From positions 496,001 through 560,000 of the forward strand of contig CP045239.1 in NCBI GenBank assembly GCA_020541345.1: a stretch of 64,000 bases of DNA, given 5' to 3'. This DNA is from Candidatus Ecksteinia adelgidicola (lineage in GTDB: Bacteria; Pseudomonadota; Gammaproteobacteria; Enterobacterales; Enterobacteriaceae). Of the stretch, positions 1 through 13,197 are shown one piece after another. Position numbers and translations under genes: made by a program. Numbering within the stretch: position 1 is the first letter of the stretch; every line of letters begins with the position of its first letter. Below the pieces are notes generated by a model. The model was not told the DNA's origin and searched no databases. It was given only the letters and a program-made list of their open reading frames with translations.

Positions 1-1540
1 GTTACTGCTAAAAAACATAAAAAAGTTTATTAGTTAGTATAAAAAATTAATGTAGTATCAAAAAAAAACTAATGATCTAAAAATTGAAAATATATCATAA
101 GCCATGTGAACGATGTGCCAACATTATATTATATGACATAATAATTAATATAATTAACAAAATGTAAAAAATAGTGTATAGAATATAGTATTTTCATAAT
201 AAAATTTATTTATATTTTTTAATACTTTGAGAAAAAATTTTAAAAAATAAAAATTATTAAAGATTTAAAAAAAATAAAATAAAAAAAATACATCAATATT
301 AATTATCAATGATTTAATTAAGTTAATAGTAATATCATGGATAATGTTAAAATTAAAAATTTTATCTATACGAGCTCTTTATTCGTTAATAAAAAAATGA
401 TTTAAAAAAAATATTAAGATGATAGATAAAAATTATAATATTAAAATGATTAACGAAATAGTATATATTTCTTATTAATTAAATTTTTATTATAATATAA
501 AAATTCTTAATAAGAATACTTCTGTTTTTTTAAGTTATATATCTAAAAATAGAACAAACTACACTAAATTCTTTTGTATCTTTAGTACAAGTTATTTCTT
601 TTTTTTTTGATAGTAATACTAGTTTTATCTAAGTAAGGTTATTAAAAAATAAGTTTATTTAAAAAATTTTCCAATAAATCGTATCTAAAATATGATCTAT
701 GTTTCGTATTTTATAGTTTTTATAAAATACATTAAATAATTTGAATTAAAAATGATAAGTTAATTAATCATATTAGCATAATAATACTTTAAAAAAAAGT
801 CACTTTATATTAAAATAAAATAACGATTTTCTATACTAGAAAATTATAAAAATAATTTAGACAATATTAAATTAACATTGTCTGTTAAACAATATAAATA
901 ATATATTAATTATCTTGTCTAAAATTGAATTCTTAGGTAAGTAATAATAAACTGATTTCTCTGTATTAATTAATATACGAAAAGTGTATTGATTAAATCA
1001 ATAGTATGTTAAAATATAAAATTAACTTATATATTACGATAACCTAAAAATTTAATTTTTATTATGATATACACGTAATTTATTTTGACTAAATAATTAG
1101 CGCGCTATCTAGAAATAAAAAACAAAAGAAAGCAAACACATTAATACTTAGTTTAAATCTACATGTTAAAAATATATTGCATTAATTATAGAAATATTTT
1201 TGACATTTTTTTATCAATAATTAATTTAATTTATCATAACTTTAAAAATATCTTTTTATTTCTTATTTTACATTTTAAATTCATCTTTAACATAAAATGA
1301 TTGAGTATCTAGAAATTTTCTTTGATATTTTATTCAATATTTTAAAAGATAAATAAATTTTAAAAGCTAATAAATAAAAGTTATATGATATTAACAATGA
1401 TTAAAATATAAAAATTAAGTTATTTTATTAGATATGAAATAACGTAAATAACTATAATGTTACTGTATAAACTAATTTTTTTATTTGTGAATAAAAATAT
1501 AAAATTGCTCATTGAAATACCATCATTGTAATGTTTTTCT

Positions 1541-1580
1541 TAAAAATAATAAGTTAACGATAAAAATAATAAATTAATGA
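1541..1580. repeat. 20-bp tandem duplication, two copies
   Basis: Two adjacent 20-base units (1541-1560 and 1561-1580) beginning TAAAAATAATAA differ at two positions. It lies in non-coding DNA and looks like a replication-slippage duplication rather than a functional site. Confidence 0.6.
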
Positions 1581-4122
1581 TTATAAAAAAGTTTATAAGA
1601 ACTTCTTAATAAAGTATTAAAAATAAGCAATAATCATTTTTTTTAATTAATTAATTTATTAACTCTAAATTATTTTTTTATAAAATTGTTATCTACTTTT
1701 ATTATAATATGAAAACAAAATATATCTTATATTTTTGATATATTAATTAAATATTAATTATTTTTAAATATAATATTATTTTTTTATATAAAAAACTAAA
1801 TATAATATAAAGATATCAATTTTATTAAAATATTATCATTGTATAATGTTAAGTTATTTCGACGTAAAAGTAATACTCTATTATAACAATTTGTATAAAT
1901 TTCATATTTTTTTGAAAGATTTCTTAAAATAAAACTGATAACTTTATAAATTTTCATTTATAAAATATAATTTTATAAAAAAATAGAAAAATAAAATTTT
2001 AAAAAAATTATTTTATAATATAGTAATGTTTTGATATTTTTAATAATTAATATTTTTATTTCTTTTATATTATTAATAACTATATTAGTTAAATATATTA
2101 TCTATATTATCTTCATAACAATAGTTAATATTTAACAATATGTTAAAAACATTTTAATTTTTAAAATTTTAATTAATAATGTTATCTAATATTAATAAGA
2201 AGTATTATCACATTTATTAAAATATTTATCAATAAAGTTTTCATCATGATGATATTTTAACATTAAGCGTTAAATATTTTGTTATTGTTTTTTTATATAA
2301 TTTATTATAACATAATAAATTATTTTTTTATGAAATATAAATATAAAAAAATCGTTAAATAATATTTATGAAATAATAAAAATATTTAATAAAGATAAAA
2401 CATTTATATATCTTTTCTAATTTAAAAATAGAACATATATTAAAATAAGTATGATCTTTTAAAGATTATTTATTTTATATTATAAAATATAACACAATAT
2501 TTTCTGTTTTATTTTTTTATTATTTTTACTTTGTAATTATTAATATAAATTATTATAATTAATTATAGTATTATTCTTAAACATAATACGTTATTAATTT
2601 TTACAAATCATTTATTTAAAACATTAATCTTAATAGTTTTTATCAACATTAATACATTTGAAAAAAAACATAACATATTACATTATGTTTTATTTTTTTA
2701 TATGTTATGAAGTTAAATAATTTATAATATATTATTAATTTATGTAATATATAATTATATAAACTAAATAAAACAACTATAACACTAATTACACTTTATA
2801 TGAACGATATATAATTATAATGTTTATGAAATTTATTTTTAAATAATATTAAATTTTATATTTTTTATTAAAAAAGTTATAAAATATTAAAAAATTATTT
2901 TTAAATTATCGTAATAGAATAAGTTTTATTATAAAAATTTATTATTTTTATATAGCTATTAAACTAATTTTATTTTAAACATTTTATTTATTAGTCACTA
3001 TTTTACTGATATTAAGATATCTTTTATACATTTTAAAATAATTTATTTTATTAATTCAAAGATTGTTTATTGGAATTAAAAAATATTTCTTTAAAACTAT
3101 TAATAATTACTATATATAAAAAAATATTAAGCTTTTAATAATATTTCAATATTTCATTTAAATAATATTTTATGAATAACTGTATATTTTTATAAAATTT
3201 AAATATCGAATTTTTATATATTTCTTATCTTGATGGACAAACATATAACATTTTTTGTAATAGCACTATAAAATTATTTTTTATATAAATTAACATTGTT
3301 AGATATTTTATAAATTTTTTATTAACAACGTTGTTTATTCATTATTTTTAAAAATTATTTTCATTTTATTAGATAAGATATCTATTTTTATCTTATATTG
3401 CATTCGAATTTTAAGTAATTTATATATTAAACTCATTATTAAATTATATATACTGGACGATAATATTAAAATTAATTAATATGATATATAAATATCAAGT
3501 ATTTAATTTTTTATTTATTTTAATTATAAAAAATATTTAGGTATACGTAATTTTTTTATAAAAAATTTTATATGTTTTTTTAAATTTTATAAAGATATTT
3601 TATTTTTTATCCTAAATATGTTGTTAATAAATCTTTTAACATGGCAATAAAATAACTATATCATGAAAAATGACAATATACTTTTAATAAATTACTATAT
3701 AAAATAGTATTTTTTTAAATAAATATAGTAAATAATTTATTTTTTTATTTTAATTGTTTACATAATGTGAAAAGTTAATTTATATATTTAAGAAATGTTC
3801 GTACAAATAAAATTATTTTATTAATAATATTTTAATATTCATTCAACTATTTTTAGTTTTTTAATATTACTAATTATTTATAGAGAATAATATTAAAATG
3901 TTAATAAATTTTTTTTAAGTTACAATATTTACTGATTTATTAAATACTTAAAAAATTTATTTACTTATTATTCATAATAAATAGATAAAAATTTTTTTAC
4001 ATATAAACTTTATTAAAAAATAACTCTAAGTTGAATAAAACAAAAACATATATTTTTATATATTATTTAAAATATTGAAAAATATGAATTTTTATAAAAT
4101 TTTTATGAAAAAAAATATATTG

Positions 4123-4168
4123 ATATACCTAAAATTACTATGGTAATATATCTAAAATTACATAGTTA
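4123..4168. repeat. 23-bp imperfect tandem duplication
   Basis: Two adjacent 23-base units (4123-4145 and 4146-4168) share the core CTAAAATTAC and differ at about five positions. This is an older duplication in the left gene desert, with no sign of function. Confidence 0.5.
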
Positions 4169-5808
4169 ATAATAATAAAATATATTTTATATATAGTAAC
4201 ATATAATAATTAAAATAATAATTATTAATTATAATTTTTTTTTGATTATTACACTCATTTTTTAACTGTTAGACTCATTTATTCTTTATTAAATAATTTA
4301 TTGTTTTTTTTAAAATATTATATATATAATATTTATCGAATAAATATTAATCATAGCATAAAAAATAAAATAAAGATAAAAAATAAAAAATATTTATAAA
4401 TAATAAATTAATTTTATATAAACAAATAATATTATTTTTAGTTTTTACATGAACATTCATAAAAATTATTTAATATTAATCATGCATAATTTACAATAAA
4501 TAACTATTATATGGTTATATTATAAAATCTAAACAATTTATTATTTATTTAAAAAAATAAAAAATCTATATTAATAATATGATAAACACTTATAAAAATA
4601 TTTATTAGTTTAATACAAGAACATAAACATATAGCTGTATTATATTAACAAAAAAATATTCATGAAATATATTAACAATATTTTAAAAATATCATATCAT
4701 TATAAAAAATTTATATACTACAATAATTTTTATATATCTTTTATTTATTAAAAAACATTTTAAATCGACTTAGATAAAATTTTTATTACAATAATTATTT
4801 ATTAAACGTTTATACATTAAAATAAACAATATTATATATTTACTTTAAATATAAATATTTATTGTATAGATCATTAATATTATTTATTTAATTTTTATTG
4901 TTTTATCAAATTTTATTAACTAATTTTGAAACTTTAATTTTATGACTATAATAAATATATTTATTTTTATAAAATTTATTTATTTTTTATATGTTACAAA
5001 AATTTTTATATGTTATAAAAAGTAAAATAACAATAATTATTAATTAAAATTTATAAATTTATTTTTTTTATTAAAAGATGAAACTTATTATTTAATAAAA
5101 TACAATACTACAAATTATTTTTTAATATTATTAAATATAATAAAAATTATCTTTTTAAAAAAGATAATTATATAATTTAAAAAAAAATAATTTTTTAAAA
5201 ATTATTAATTTAATAAATATTATATTTAAATTATTTCGAAATACTAACAATTTATTTTTATATTTGTTATTAAAATAACTAATTTTTAATTACTACATCA
5301 TATATAAAATATTTTAGTTACTACATAGTATATAAAATAATATTTATAGTTATTGATTTTTTTTAAATATAAATAAAAAAATAAACTAAAAAATATATTT
5401 CATAGTATTTTATTATAATATTCTGCATTACTAAATTATTAATAATTTAAAATTTTATATATAATTTTTAAAAAAAAATTATAGAGAATGTTATAAAAAA
5501 GTTACTTTATATTTATTAATTTTTTATTAACTGTGTAAACTGTGTAAAATGAAAACATATTTTTATAAAAAATATTTTATTTTAAAACATAGTAATTAAA
5601 TTAGTTTATAAAAATAACCTCTAAATGTACTTTAACGTTAAATGATATTTAATATAAATTTTGTTAATGCTTATATATAAAATTTATATTTTAATAATTT
5701 ATGGTGTTATAATAGTATATTATTTTATATCTTATAAAAATAAAAAAATATTAGTTTTGAATACGCATTTATTATATCATAACATCATCTTTAATCTGAC
5801 ATTAATAA

Positions 5809-6525
5809 TTAATCTAACAATACTTCTTTTTGTATTTTAAAAATTATGGAAATAGATTTTTGCGCTATTTCTAATAATGTTATTAATTGATTTTTACTAA
5901 ATGGTTTACCTTCAGCAGTTCCTTGCACTTCAACAATACGACCATCTTCTACCATTACTACATTCATATCAGTATCAGCTATTGAATCTTCAATATATTC
6001 TAAATCACATAGTGCTATACCATTTACAATTCCAACAGACACTGCTGCCACTAATCCTTTTATTGGATTAACTTTGATCATCTTATTAGACATTAAAGTT
6101 TTTATTGCATCAATTAATGCTACACAGGCACCTGAAATAGATGCAGTACGAGTTCCACCGTCAGCTTGTAATACATCACAGTCAATAATAATAGTAAATT
6201 CGCCTAATTTTTTTAAATCTACTACTGCACGTAATGAACGAGAAATTAAACGCTGAATTTCTAGTGTACGGCCATTTTGTTTACCTTTGATCGCTTCGCG
6301 TATATTACGGTTATGAGTCGCACCAGGAAGCATACCGTATTCGGCGGTAATCCACCCTTTTTTTTGACCTTTTAAAAATCGAGGAACACCTTTATCTATA
6401 GTAGCAGTACATAAAACTTTCGTATCGCCAAATTCAGCTAATACTGAACCAGGAGCATGCTTAGTATAATTACGAATTAAATGTAATGGTCGAATACTTT
6501 GAGATGTTCTTCCTAAAAATCGCAT
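5809..6525 (-). CDS. rph: RNase PH
   Basis: Phosphorolytic 3'-to-5' exoribonuclease that trims the 3' ends of tRNA precursors and other RNAs, using phosphate and releasing nucleoside diphosphates. The 238-residue protein has the full enterobacterial length and aligns along its whole length. Visible signatures include MRFLGR at the start, RLISRSLRA near 91-99, the glycine-rich DGGTR segment, and [15 protein letters not shown] near 172-186, which carries the active-site aspartates. The ATG at 6525 is preceded by a GGAG ribosome-binding site six bases upstream. It diverges from yicC across ~125 bp, as in E. coli. The usual downstream partner pyrE is absent. Identity is very secure. Confidence 0.97.
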   Translation of the reverse strand: MRFLGRTSQSIRPLHLIRNYTKHAPGSVLAEFGDTKVLCTATIDKGVPRFLKGQKKGWITAEYGMLPGATHNRNIREAIKGKQNGRTLEIQRLISRSLRAVVDLKKLGEFTIIIDCDVLQADGGTRTASISGACVALIDAIKTLMSNKMIKVNPIKGLVAAVSVGIVNGIALCDLEYIEDSIADTDMNVVMVEDGRIVEVQGTAEGKPFSKNQLITLLEIAQKSISIIFKIQKEVLLD

Positions 6526-6650
6526 TTGTTTTCTCCAAATAAAAATAATTATTTATTTTATATTATACAAATTTAATAAAATAATACCTATTATATACGT
6601 AAAGTCAGATATATAATCGTTATATCTTTTTTTAATTATTGGATATAATA

Positions 6651-7514
6651 ATGATACGTAGTATGACAGCTTATGCGCAGTATGAAGTTAAAGAGGAATG
6701 GGGAGTTGCAATATGGGAAATACGCTCTATTAATCAACGCTATTTAGAGATAAGTATTCGACTTCCAGATAAATTTCGAAGTTTAGAATCAGAAGTTCGT
6801 CAATGTATTCGAAATCGTTTAAGTCGCGGAAAAGTTGAATGTAGTTTACATGTTAATATTAATAGTAGTTTACAAAAACCATTAGTTTTAAATAAAAATT
6901 TAGTTAAAAAATTACTTAATGCTATTGATTGGATAAAAACACAAAGCAAGGAAGGAACAATTGATTTAATTAAAATATTATATTGGCCAGGTGTTATGTA
7001 TTCCCCCCAGCAAAATTTTGAATTAATAAATACAGATTTATTCAAAGCATTAGATCATGTATTATATGATTTTATTGCTTCTCGAATACGCGAAGGAACT
7101 GTGTTAAAAAATTTAATTAATCAACGTCTTTGTAACGTTAGCGAAGTAGTAGTTAAAATACGAAAACAAATGCCAAATGTTTTAAAATGGCAACGAAATC
7201 GATTGCTTAATAAATTAGAAGAAGCTCAAATACAACTAGAAAATACTCGTCTTGAGCAAGAAATTGTTTTAATAGCGCATCGTATTGACGTTCAAGAAGA
7301 ATTAGATCGTATAGAAGGGCACGTGCATGAAACACATAATCTTTTAATACAAAAAACAGCAGTTGGACGTCATCTTGATTTTATGATGCAAGAATTAAAC
7401 CGTGAAGCAAATACATTAGCTTGTAAATCAATTAATATTGATATTACAACGTTAGCTGTTGAATTAAAAGTATTAATTGAACAAATGCGAGAGCAAATTC
7501 AAAATATTGAATAA
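6651..7514 (+). CDS. yicC: YicC family endoribonuclease
   Basis: Member of the YicC family (YicC_N followed by DUF1732), reported in E. coli and other bacteria to be an endoribonuclease acting in RNA turnover. Starting at the ATG at 6651 gives 287 residues beginning MIRSMTAYA, matching the E. coli start. An in-frame ATG at 6639 would add four residues without homology, so I reject it. The N-terminal domain covers roughly 1-155, and the C-terminal region ends with the strongly conserved segment LKVLIEQMREQIQNIE. It is divergent from rph, the ancestral arrangement. Retention beside rph in such a reduced genome suggests a useful RNA-processing role; that is inference. There is no frame damage. 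Confidence 0.94.
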   Translation: MIRSMTAYAQYEVKEEWGVAIWEIRSINQRYLEISIRLPDKFRSLESEVRQCIRNRLSRGKVECSLHVNINSSLQKPLVLNKNLVKKLLNAIDWIKTQSKEGTIDLIKILYWPGVMYSPQQNFELINTDLFKALDHVLYDFIASRIREGTVLKNLINQRLCNVSEVVVKIRKQMPNVLKWQRNRLLNKLEEAQIQLENTRLEQEIVLIAHRIDVQEELDRIEGHVHETHNLLIQKTAVGRHLDFMMQELNREANTLACKSINIDITTLAVELKVLIEQMREQIQNIE

Positions 7515-8970
7515 ATAATTCTAAAAATTTTAAAATTTTTTATGTTAATAACATTAATAAATAAATATATTTTTTTATTAATGTTATAATAATTTTATGA
7601 AAATATTTTATTTTTAAATGTATAACTGTATAACATAGTATAGTTTTTGTTTTTTTTAAATAAGATTTATGATATTATCTTATTTATAATTTTAAATATT
7701 CATCTTTTAATTATTTTAATAAAAATTTTATTATTAATATAAAATATGTATATATTAATCAATAAAAAATGTAAAAAAATTTTTTTAACATTAATAACAT
7801 TTTTAATATATTTATTATAGAATTATATTTATATATAAATATTTTAATTATTTTAATTAAAATTATCTATAGTTATAAAAAATTATTTTTTTAAATTAAA
7901 GATATATTATAAAATAATATTAAATGTTATAACATTTTTATCAAAGAAGTTTATTAAAATTGATAAAAAATAATGTTGTATATTAATTTTTTTATATTTA
8001 TATAAATAATATCATATTAAATAAATTTTATATATAAATAAATTTCTTTAAAAAAATATAATTTTTAAAATTTTATTAAAGCTAAAAATAATCAATGTAT
8101 TTTTATAGATATTTTAAACATTTATTTTTATAAAAGTAAATATAAAAATTAATATTTAATATTGATTATATTATTTAATATTTATTATATAAATCATTTA
8201 TATTATTTTATATAACAAATAATATAAATAAACATATAAAAATATGTTCTTTAATAAATAAATTATTTTTTTGTTTGTTAAATTATTATAAGCGTAATCA
8301 TGTTTATTTTATGCATTTTTTAAAATTTTATATATTTTTAAAAAGTAATAATAAATTTTTGATAAAAATTTATATGTTATATTTTATAAGTGATGAGACA
8401 ATATTTGAATAAATTAATATTATTTAATATATTTATAAAAATAAATATATTTTATAAAAATTTTTTAGCATAAATAAATTTTAGAATAAAAAAAAATATA
8501 TTTTAATTATTACAGTAAATGTGATATCATAAAATTTAAAAATTTAATGTTTTATTATAATATATAAAATTGTTTTTTGTTTTTACATGTTTGATAAATT
8601 TTATAATATTATTAAAAATAATTTTATTAAATAAATTTTAAAAAATTATAAGCTAAAAAAATCATTTTTAATAATGTTTATTATTTTTATAAAAAAATTA
8701 TGGATATAAAATTTTTTACAATAACTAAATTAATTTATATAAATCTAAATTTAATTTTATAAAGTACAATTATATTTGTTATAATATATTTTATCTTTAT
8801 ATCATAAAATAAGAATTTTATATAAATATTTACTTTTTTGCTATGTTATTTTATAGTATACTATATCGTATGTAATTGTATGTAATAAATTTAAAATTAT
8901 TTTTTTAATTGATTTAATATGTACTGTATATACTTTACAAAAAAAATAAAAAATTTTTACTGGAATAATT
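7515..8970. other. Gene-free region
   Basis: About 1.46 kb of almost pure A/T between yicC and cvpA. I see no gene remnant, RNA or convincing regulatory signal. Confidence 0.7.
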
Positions 8971-9459
8971 ATGGTTTGGATTGATTATACAATTATACTA
9001 ATGATTACATGTTCGGCGCTAGTAAGTTTCATTCGAGGATTTATTCAGGAAGTTCTATCGCTTTTAACGTGGATAGGATCTTTTTTTATTACTAGTAGAG
9101 CATATTTACGTTTTTCAATGTATTTAACTTATTTTAAAGATGAAATAATACGAAATAGCATTTCAATTATTATTTTATTTGTCACAACATTAATTTTTGG
9201 AACTATAAGTAATTGTGTTATTAACGCTTTAATAAAAAACACTAAATTATCAAGTACTGATCGAATACTTGGAATATGTTTTGGAATGTTACGTGGTATA
9301 TTAATTGTTTCTGTGATTTTATTTTTTATAGATGCTTACACTAGTTTACCTCAAAGTACAAGTTGGAAAAAATCATTATTTATTACTCATTTTGGTTATA
9401 TAATTACATGGTCCTTTAAATTTTTAAAAAATACATTTATTTTTTTCATAAAATATTAA
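8971..9459 (+). CDS. cvpA: CvpA family membrane protein
   Basis: Small inner-membrane protein, first named for its requirement in colicin V production; its molecular role is not firmly settled, though envelope functions are reported. The 162-residue length equals that of E. coli CvpA, and the start MVWIDY and the segment STDRILGICFGMLRG near 90-105 are characteristic. At least four hydrophobic segments are visible, roughly at 4-20, 28-45, 64-85 and 103-122. The ATG at 8971 is preceded by a weak CTGGA. In E. coli it is followed by purF and then ubiX; here purF is gone but ubiX still follows 800 bp later. The intact frame suggests an envelope role that does not depend on purF. Confidence 0.92.
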   Translation: MVWIDYTIILMITCSALVSFIRGFIQEVLSLLTWIGSFFITSRAYLRFSMYLTYFKDEIIRNSISIIILFVTTLIFGTISNCVINALIKNTKLSSTDRILGICFGMLRGILIVSVILFFIDAYTSLPQSTSWKKSLFITHFGYIITWSFKFLKNTFIFFIKY

Positions 9460-10257
9460 TTATATTGTTAATGAGTATCATGAGAATATTAAAAAAATTT
9501 TTTATATAAAATAAAAATATTATTTATTAAACAGTTATTACAACAATTATAACTAATTAATTTTTTGAATTAAATAATGAAATTTTAAAATCAAATATTT
9601 AAATAATATATTATATTCTGTAATTAAATTTTGTTGAAGATATTAGATTTATGTATTTAAAAAAATAATTTATGTTATATATTGTAATGTTAAACATTAC
9701 ATGTTTTTTAAAGAAATATATTTCATTGTTTGATTTATTTAAAATTACTATTTTATAAAATTATTAGACAAAAATAAAATTATTATATTATTTAAATATA
9801 AAAATATTTTTTTGATGTATTTTCTTAGTATATGCTCAAGTATTTTAAATACTATAGAATTTTAAAATGTCATCATTACTTATTTTGTAAAATTATTCTA
9901 TAAAAAATCATTTTTAGTAGCTAAAAATTAAAGTTAATAATTTTAATAAAATATTCTTTAATTAAGTTTTAATTAAGGTAAATATTTTAATAAAAGAGTA
10001 TTTTATTGTTTTCAGAATAATATATTCATTTTAATTTTTAATGATATTTATTTTTTTAAAATATATATGATATTACTCAAATTAAATAAATAATTTTTTA
10101 TTATTATATCTTAAAAATTAAAATATTTAATATATTTATTATAAACATTAAAGAATAACATATTTTTCTTATCTCTTATAAATAAAAAGTTGTTGTTTTA
10201 ATAATTCAATATAAAAAATTAAAAGAAAGTTATATTTTAAAGTGGGATTTTATTCTT
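9460..10257. other. Gene-free gap where purF would be
   Basis: About 800 bp of AT-rich DNA between cvpA and ubiX. E. coli has purF (about 1.5 kb) at this place. I find no readable purF fragment, so the gene has been erased and the gap shortened. A small hairpin with a T run lies at 9683-9709. Confidence 0.65.
9683..9709 (+). terminator. Possible intrinsic terminator
   Basis: TGTAATGT and ACATTACA form an eight-base-pair stem with a three-base loop, followed within two bases by a run of T. It is AT-rich and about 220 bp downstream of cvpA, so it could end cvpA transcription. A chance occurrence in such AT-rich DNA is quite possible. Confidence 0.35.
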
Positions 10258-10830
10258 ATGAAACGGCTCATAATTGGTATTTCTGGTACTAGTGGAGTTA
10301 TTTATGGCGTAAGATTGTTACAAGCATTACGTGAAGTGACAGCAATAGAAACTCACTTAGTAATAAGTAATGCATCTAGACAAGTATTAACTTTAGAAAC
10401 TTTGCTAAGTGTAGATGAAGTACAAGCATTAGCTAATGTAGTTCATGATGTACATGATATTTCTGAAAGTATTTCTTTTGGCACTTTTAAAACTCTAGGC
10501 ATGGTGATTTTACCTTGTTCGATAAAAACCCTATCTAGCATCGTGAACAGTTATAATGATGAATTATTGATTCGTGCCGCAGATGTAATATTAAAAGAAC
10601 GTCGACAATTAGTTTTATGTGTACGAGAAACACCATTACATGCAGGTCATTTACGTTTAATGCTAAAAGCAACAAATATGGGAGTTATAATTATGCCATT
10701 AGTTCCAACATTTTACAACTTTCCAAAAAATGTAGACGATATTATTAATCAAACAATTGATCAAGTAATTAATCAATTTGATATTACATTGCCAGTAGAT
10801 CTTTTTACTCGTTGGCAAGATCTTCATTAA
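10258..10830 (+). CDS. ubiX: Flavin prenyltransferase UbiX
   Basis: Makes prenylated FMN from dimethylallyl (mono)phosphate and FMN, the cofactor of the decarboxylase UbiD in ubiquinone synthesis. The 190 residues cover the full family length. The FMN-binding start MKRLIIGISGTSGVIYG is intact. Other conserved segments are GMVILPCSIKTL near 81-92, the RAADVILKERR stretch near 105-115, and CVRETPLH near 121-128. The ATG at 10258 begins the homologous MKRLI. Its former neighbour purF is missing, but the cvpA-ubiX order is kept. UbiX implies that UbiD or a related enzyme is encoded elsewhere; it is not in this window. Confidence 0.96.
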   Translation: MKRLIIGISGTSGVIYGVRLLQALREVTAIETHLVISNASRQVLTLETLLSVDEVQALANVVHDVHDISESISFGTFKTLGMVILPCSIKTLSSIVNSYNDELLIRAADVILKERRQLVLCVRETPLHAGHLRLMLKATNMGVIIMPLVPTFYNFPKNVDDIINQTIDQVINQFDITLPVDLFTRWQDLH

Positions 10831-12342
10831 TAGTATTTATTTTATTATTTTTTAAAAAAAAAATATATTTTATATTATGCAATATGATTTATAACATTTA
10901 CTTATAATCTTATAGTAAGACATCTATGTAATATTATTACAATTGATAAACTATGTATTTTTTAAAGAAAATATATAAAAATTATATTACTATAAAATTA
11001 TTATTTTCATATAAAATAATCAAATAAAAAATTTATTAAGTAATAATTTATAATTTTATTTAATTTATTAGAATATATTATATAATTAAATCTATTTACT
11101 CAATATAACATATTTTTATCTTAATATCTTTGTAATTAAATAAAGTAACTTAACATTAAATAACTCATTTATTATATTTATATAGAATATAAATATAATA
11201 TTAATATAAAACATACATTTTTATTTTAAAAAATAAAAAATTATTTATATAAAATTTTATAAATTAAATTTATTTAAAATTTATTATATATATTACATAA
11301 AAGATTATATTAAATAGAATACTATTTAATATTTTCTTATTTTCACATAATATAAAACAAATATATTAATAAATAAAAAAAAATTTATTAATAAATTTTT
11401 TTTTATTAAAAAGATAAAACAATAAAAAAAGATATTAATTTTCTAAAATTGTTATTTTTTAATTTATTATTTAAAATATTTTTATTATTAATAAATATTA
11501 ATAAAAATATTAATATGTATTTTTTTATTTTAAAAAAATATTTATAATAATCGTAATAAAAAAATAACAACAATATCAATCAACGAATCAACATATGATG
11601 TTTTATATGTTATAAAATATATTTAGAAAATATATTTTAATAAATCAAAGATGATATATTAATTATTTTATAATTTTTATACTTTTTACAATATAAAAAA
11701 ATCAATTAGAAATATTTTAAATAATTAACATAAGCAATTATAAAAAATTTTAAAAAAAAGATGTTTTATAATTAAAATAAAACGTAAAATTATTAATTAT
11801 ATGTTATACGTTATAAACATATAAATATCATATATTTTTTGTTAAAATAAAAATCACTAAATAATAAAAACGTTTATATATTTTAATTTGTCAATTATTT
11901 TTATAATAATAATCAAATTATTAAAATAATTAAATCACTTGTTATAAATTTGATAAAACATTAATAATATTAAAACTAAATATTTAACTAGTGTAAACAA
12001 AATATTAATATTGTAGATTATTTTTAAAAATACAAAAGATTAGAAAAAATACTCAATAATTTGTATTAATATGTATTATGATACAATCATTTGCATGAAA
12101 ATGTACATATTTATTCATTATATAATAGTAATAATAACATATTGCATTACTCACAACATAATTTTTAATAAAACAAATTGTCTAAACACTTATACTAAAT
12201 TAGTAAAAATTTAATCTTGTTTTTTTCATTTAGTTAATTTTTAAAAATACAAATATAATTTTATTCAATAAATATTTTTTTAGTATATCCTGTAAAATTT
12301 TATTAAGATAAATTCTATTTAATTAATAATCAAAATAAAATA
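10831..12342. other. Gene-free region
   Basis: About 1.5 kb of AT-rich DNA between ubiX and rsmI. I see no gene remnant or RNA. Confidence 0.7.
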
Positions 12343-13197
12343 ATGAGTAAACAACAATCTACAATTTTTAAAGCAACATTGTATATAGTTCCTACACCAA
12401 TTGGTAATTTAGGTGATATTACTTATCGTGCGTTAGAAGTATTAAAAGAAGTTGATTTCATTGCAGCAGAAGATACTCGCCATACAAGTTTATTATTACA
12501 TCATTTTTCTATTCATGCGAGATTGTTTTCTTTTCACAATTACAATGAAAAAAAACAAACATGTAAAGCTTTAATTCAATTAAAAAATGGAAAAAACATT
12601 GCACTAGTTTCTAACGCTGGTACACCATTAATTAACGATCCTGGATACTATTTAGTACACTGTTGTTTTAAAGAAAAAATTCGTGTAATTCCATTGCCAG
12701 GAGCTTGTGCAGCAATTACTGCGTTATGTGCTTCTGGTATTTCTTCAGATCGTTTTTGTTATGAAGGATTTATACCGTCTAGACAAAAAGAACGTAAAAA
12801 TAAGTTATTATCATTAAAAAAAGAATCTCGTACGTTAATTTTTTATGAATCTACCCATCGATTATTAGATAGTTTAACAGATATGATAGAAATTTTTGGA
12901 CCAACACGTTATGTAGTATTAGCGCGTGAATTAACTAAGATTTGGGAATCTATCTATGGTGCATCCATTAGTAATTTATTAACTTGGATTAAACAAGATA
13001 ATATGCGAAGTCGTGGTGAAATAGTATTAATAATTTCTGGTTATAAAATTAAAAAAAATATATTATCATATCAAGTCTTGCGTACTTTTTCAATTTTACA
13101 TAAAGAACTGCCTCTAAAACAGGCTGTAATTTTATCATCAAAAATTCATGGTGTGAAAAAAAATGACTTATATAAGTATGCTTTATCTTCCCTTTAA
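12343..13197 (+). CDS. rsmI: 16S rRNA 2'-O-methyltransferase RsmI
   Basis: Methylates the 2'-OH of C1402 in 16S rRNA at the decoding centre, using S-adenosylmethionine. The 284-residue protein aligns over its whole length with E. coli RsmI. Visible motifs are [15 protein letters not shown] near 11-25, AEDTRHT near 45-51, [10 protein letters not shown] near 91-100, [11 protein letters not shown] near 115-125, and the C-terminal [13 protein letters not shown]. One change is notable: the usual SDAGTP motif reads SNAGTP. No clear Shine-Dalgarno precedes the ATG, but the start agrees with the family length. rnpB follows about 1 kb downstream on the same strand; the two genes are also near each other in E. 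coli. Confidence 0.96.
   Translation: MSKQQSTIFKATLYIVPTPIGNLGDITYRALEVLKEVDFIAAEDTRHTSLLLHHFSIHARLFSFHNYNEKKQTCKALIQLKNGKNIALVSNAGTPLINDPGYYLVHCCFKEKIRVIPLPGACAAITALCASGISSDRFCYEGFIPSRQKERKNKLLSLKKESRTLIFYESTHRLLDSLTDMIEIFGPTRYVVLARELTKIWESIYGASISNLLTWIKQDNMRSRGEIVLIISGYKIKKNILSYQVLRTFSILHKELPLKQAVILSSKIHGVKKNDLYKYALSSL

Larger units (their letters stand above)
1..5808. other. Gene desert, 5.8 kb
   Basis: I see no supportable gene, RNA or mobile element. The sequence is almost entirely A/T with short homopolymer runs and frequent stops in all frames. It lies downstream of rph, where E. coli and relatives carry pyrE, but no pyrE remnant is recognisable. The first ~1.2 kb looks slightly richer in G/C than the remainder and may be a younger, still unreadable ruin. 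It contains small two-copy tandem duplications near 1541 and 4123. Confidence 0.75.

Noticed and set aside
6074-6256. Plus-strand open frame
   Set aside because: Lies entirely opposite rph and has no family features; it is a shadow of the real gene.
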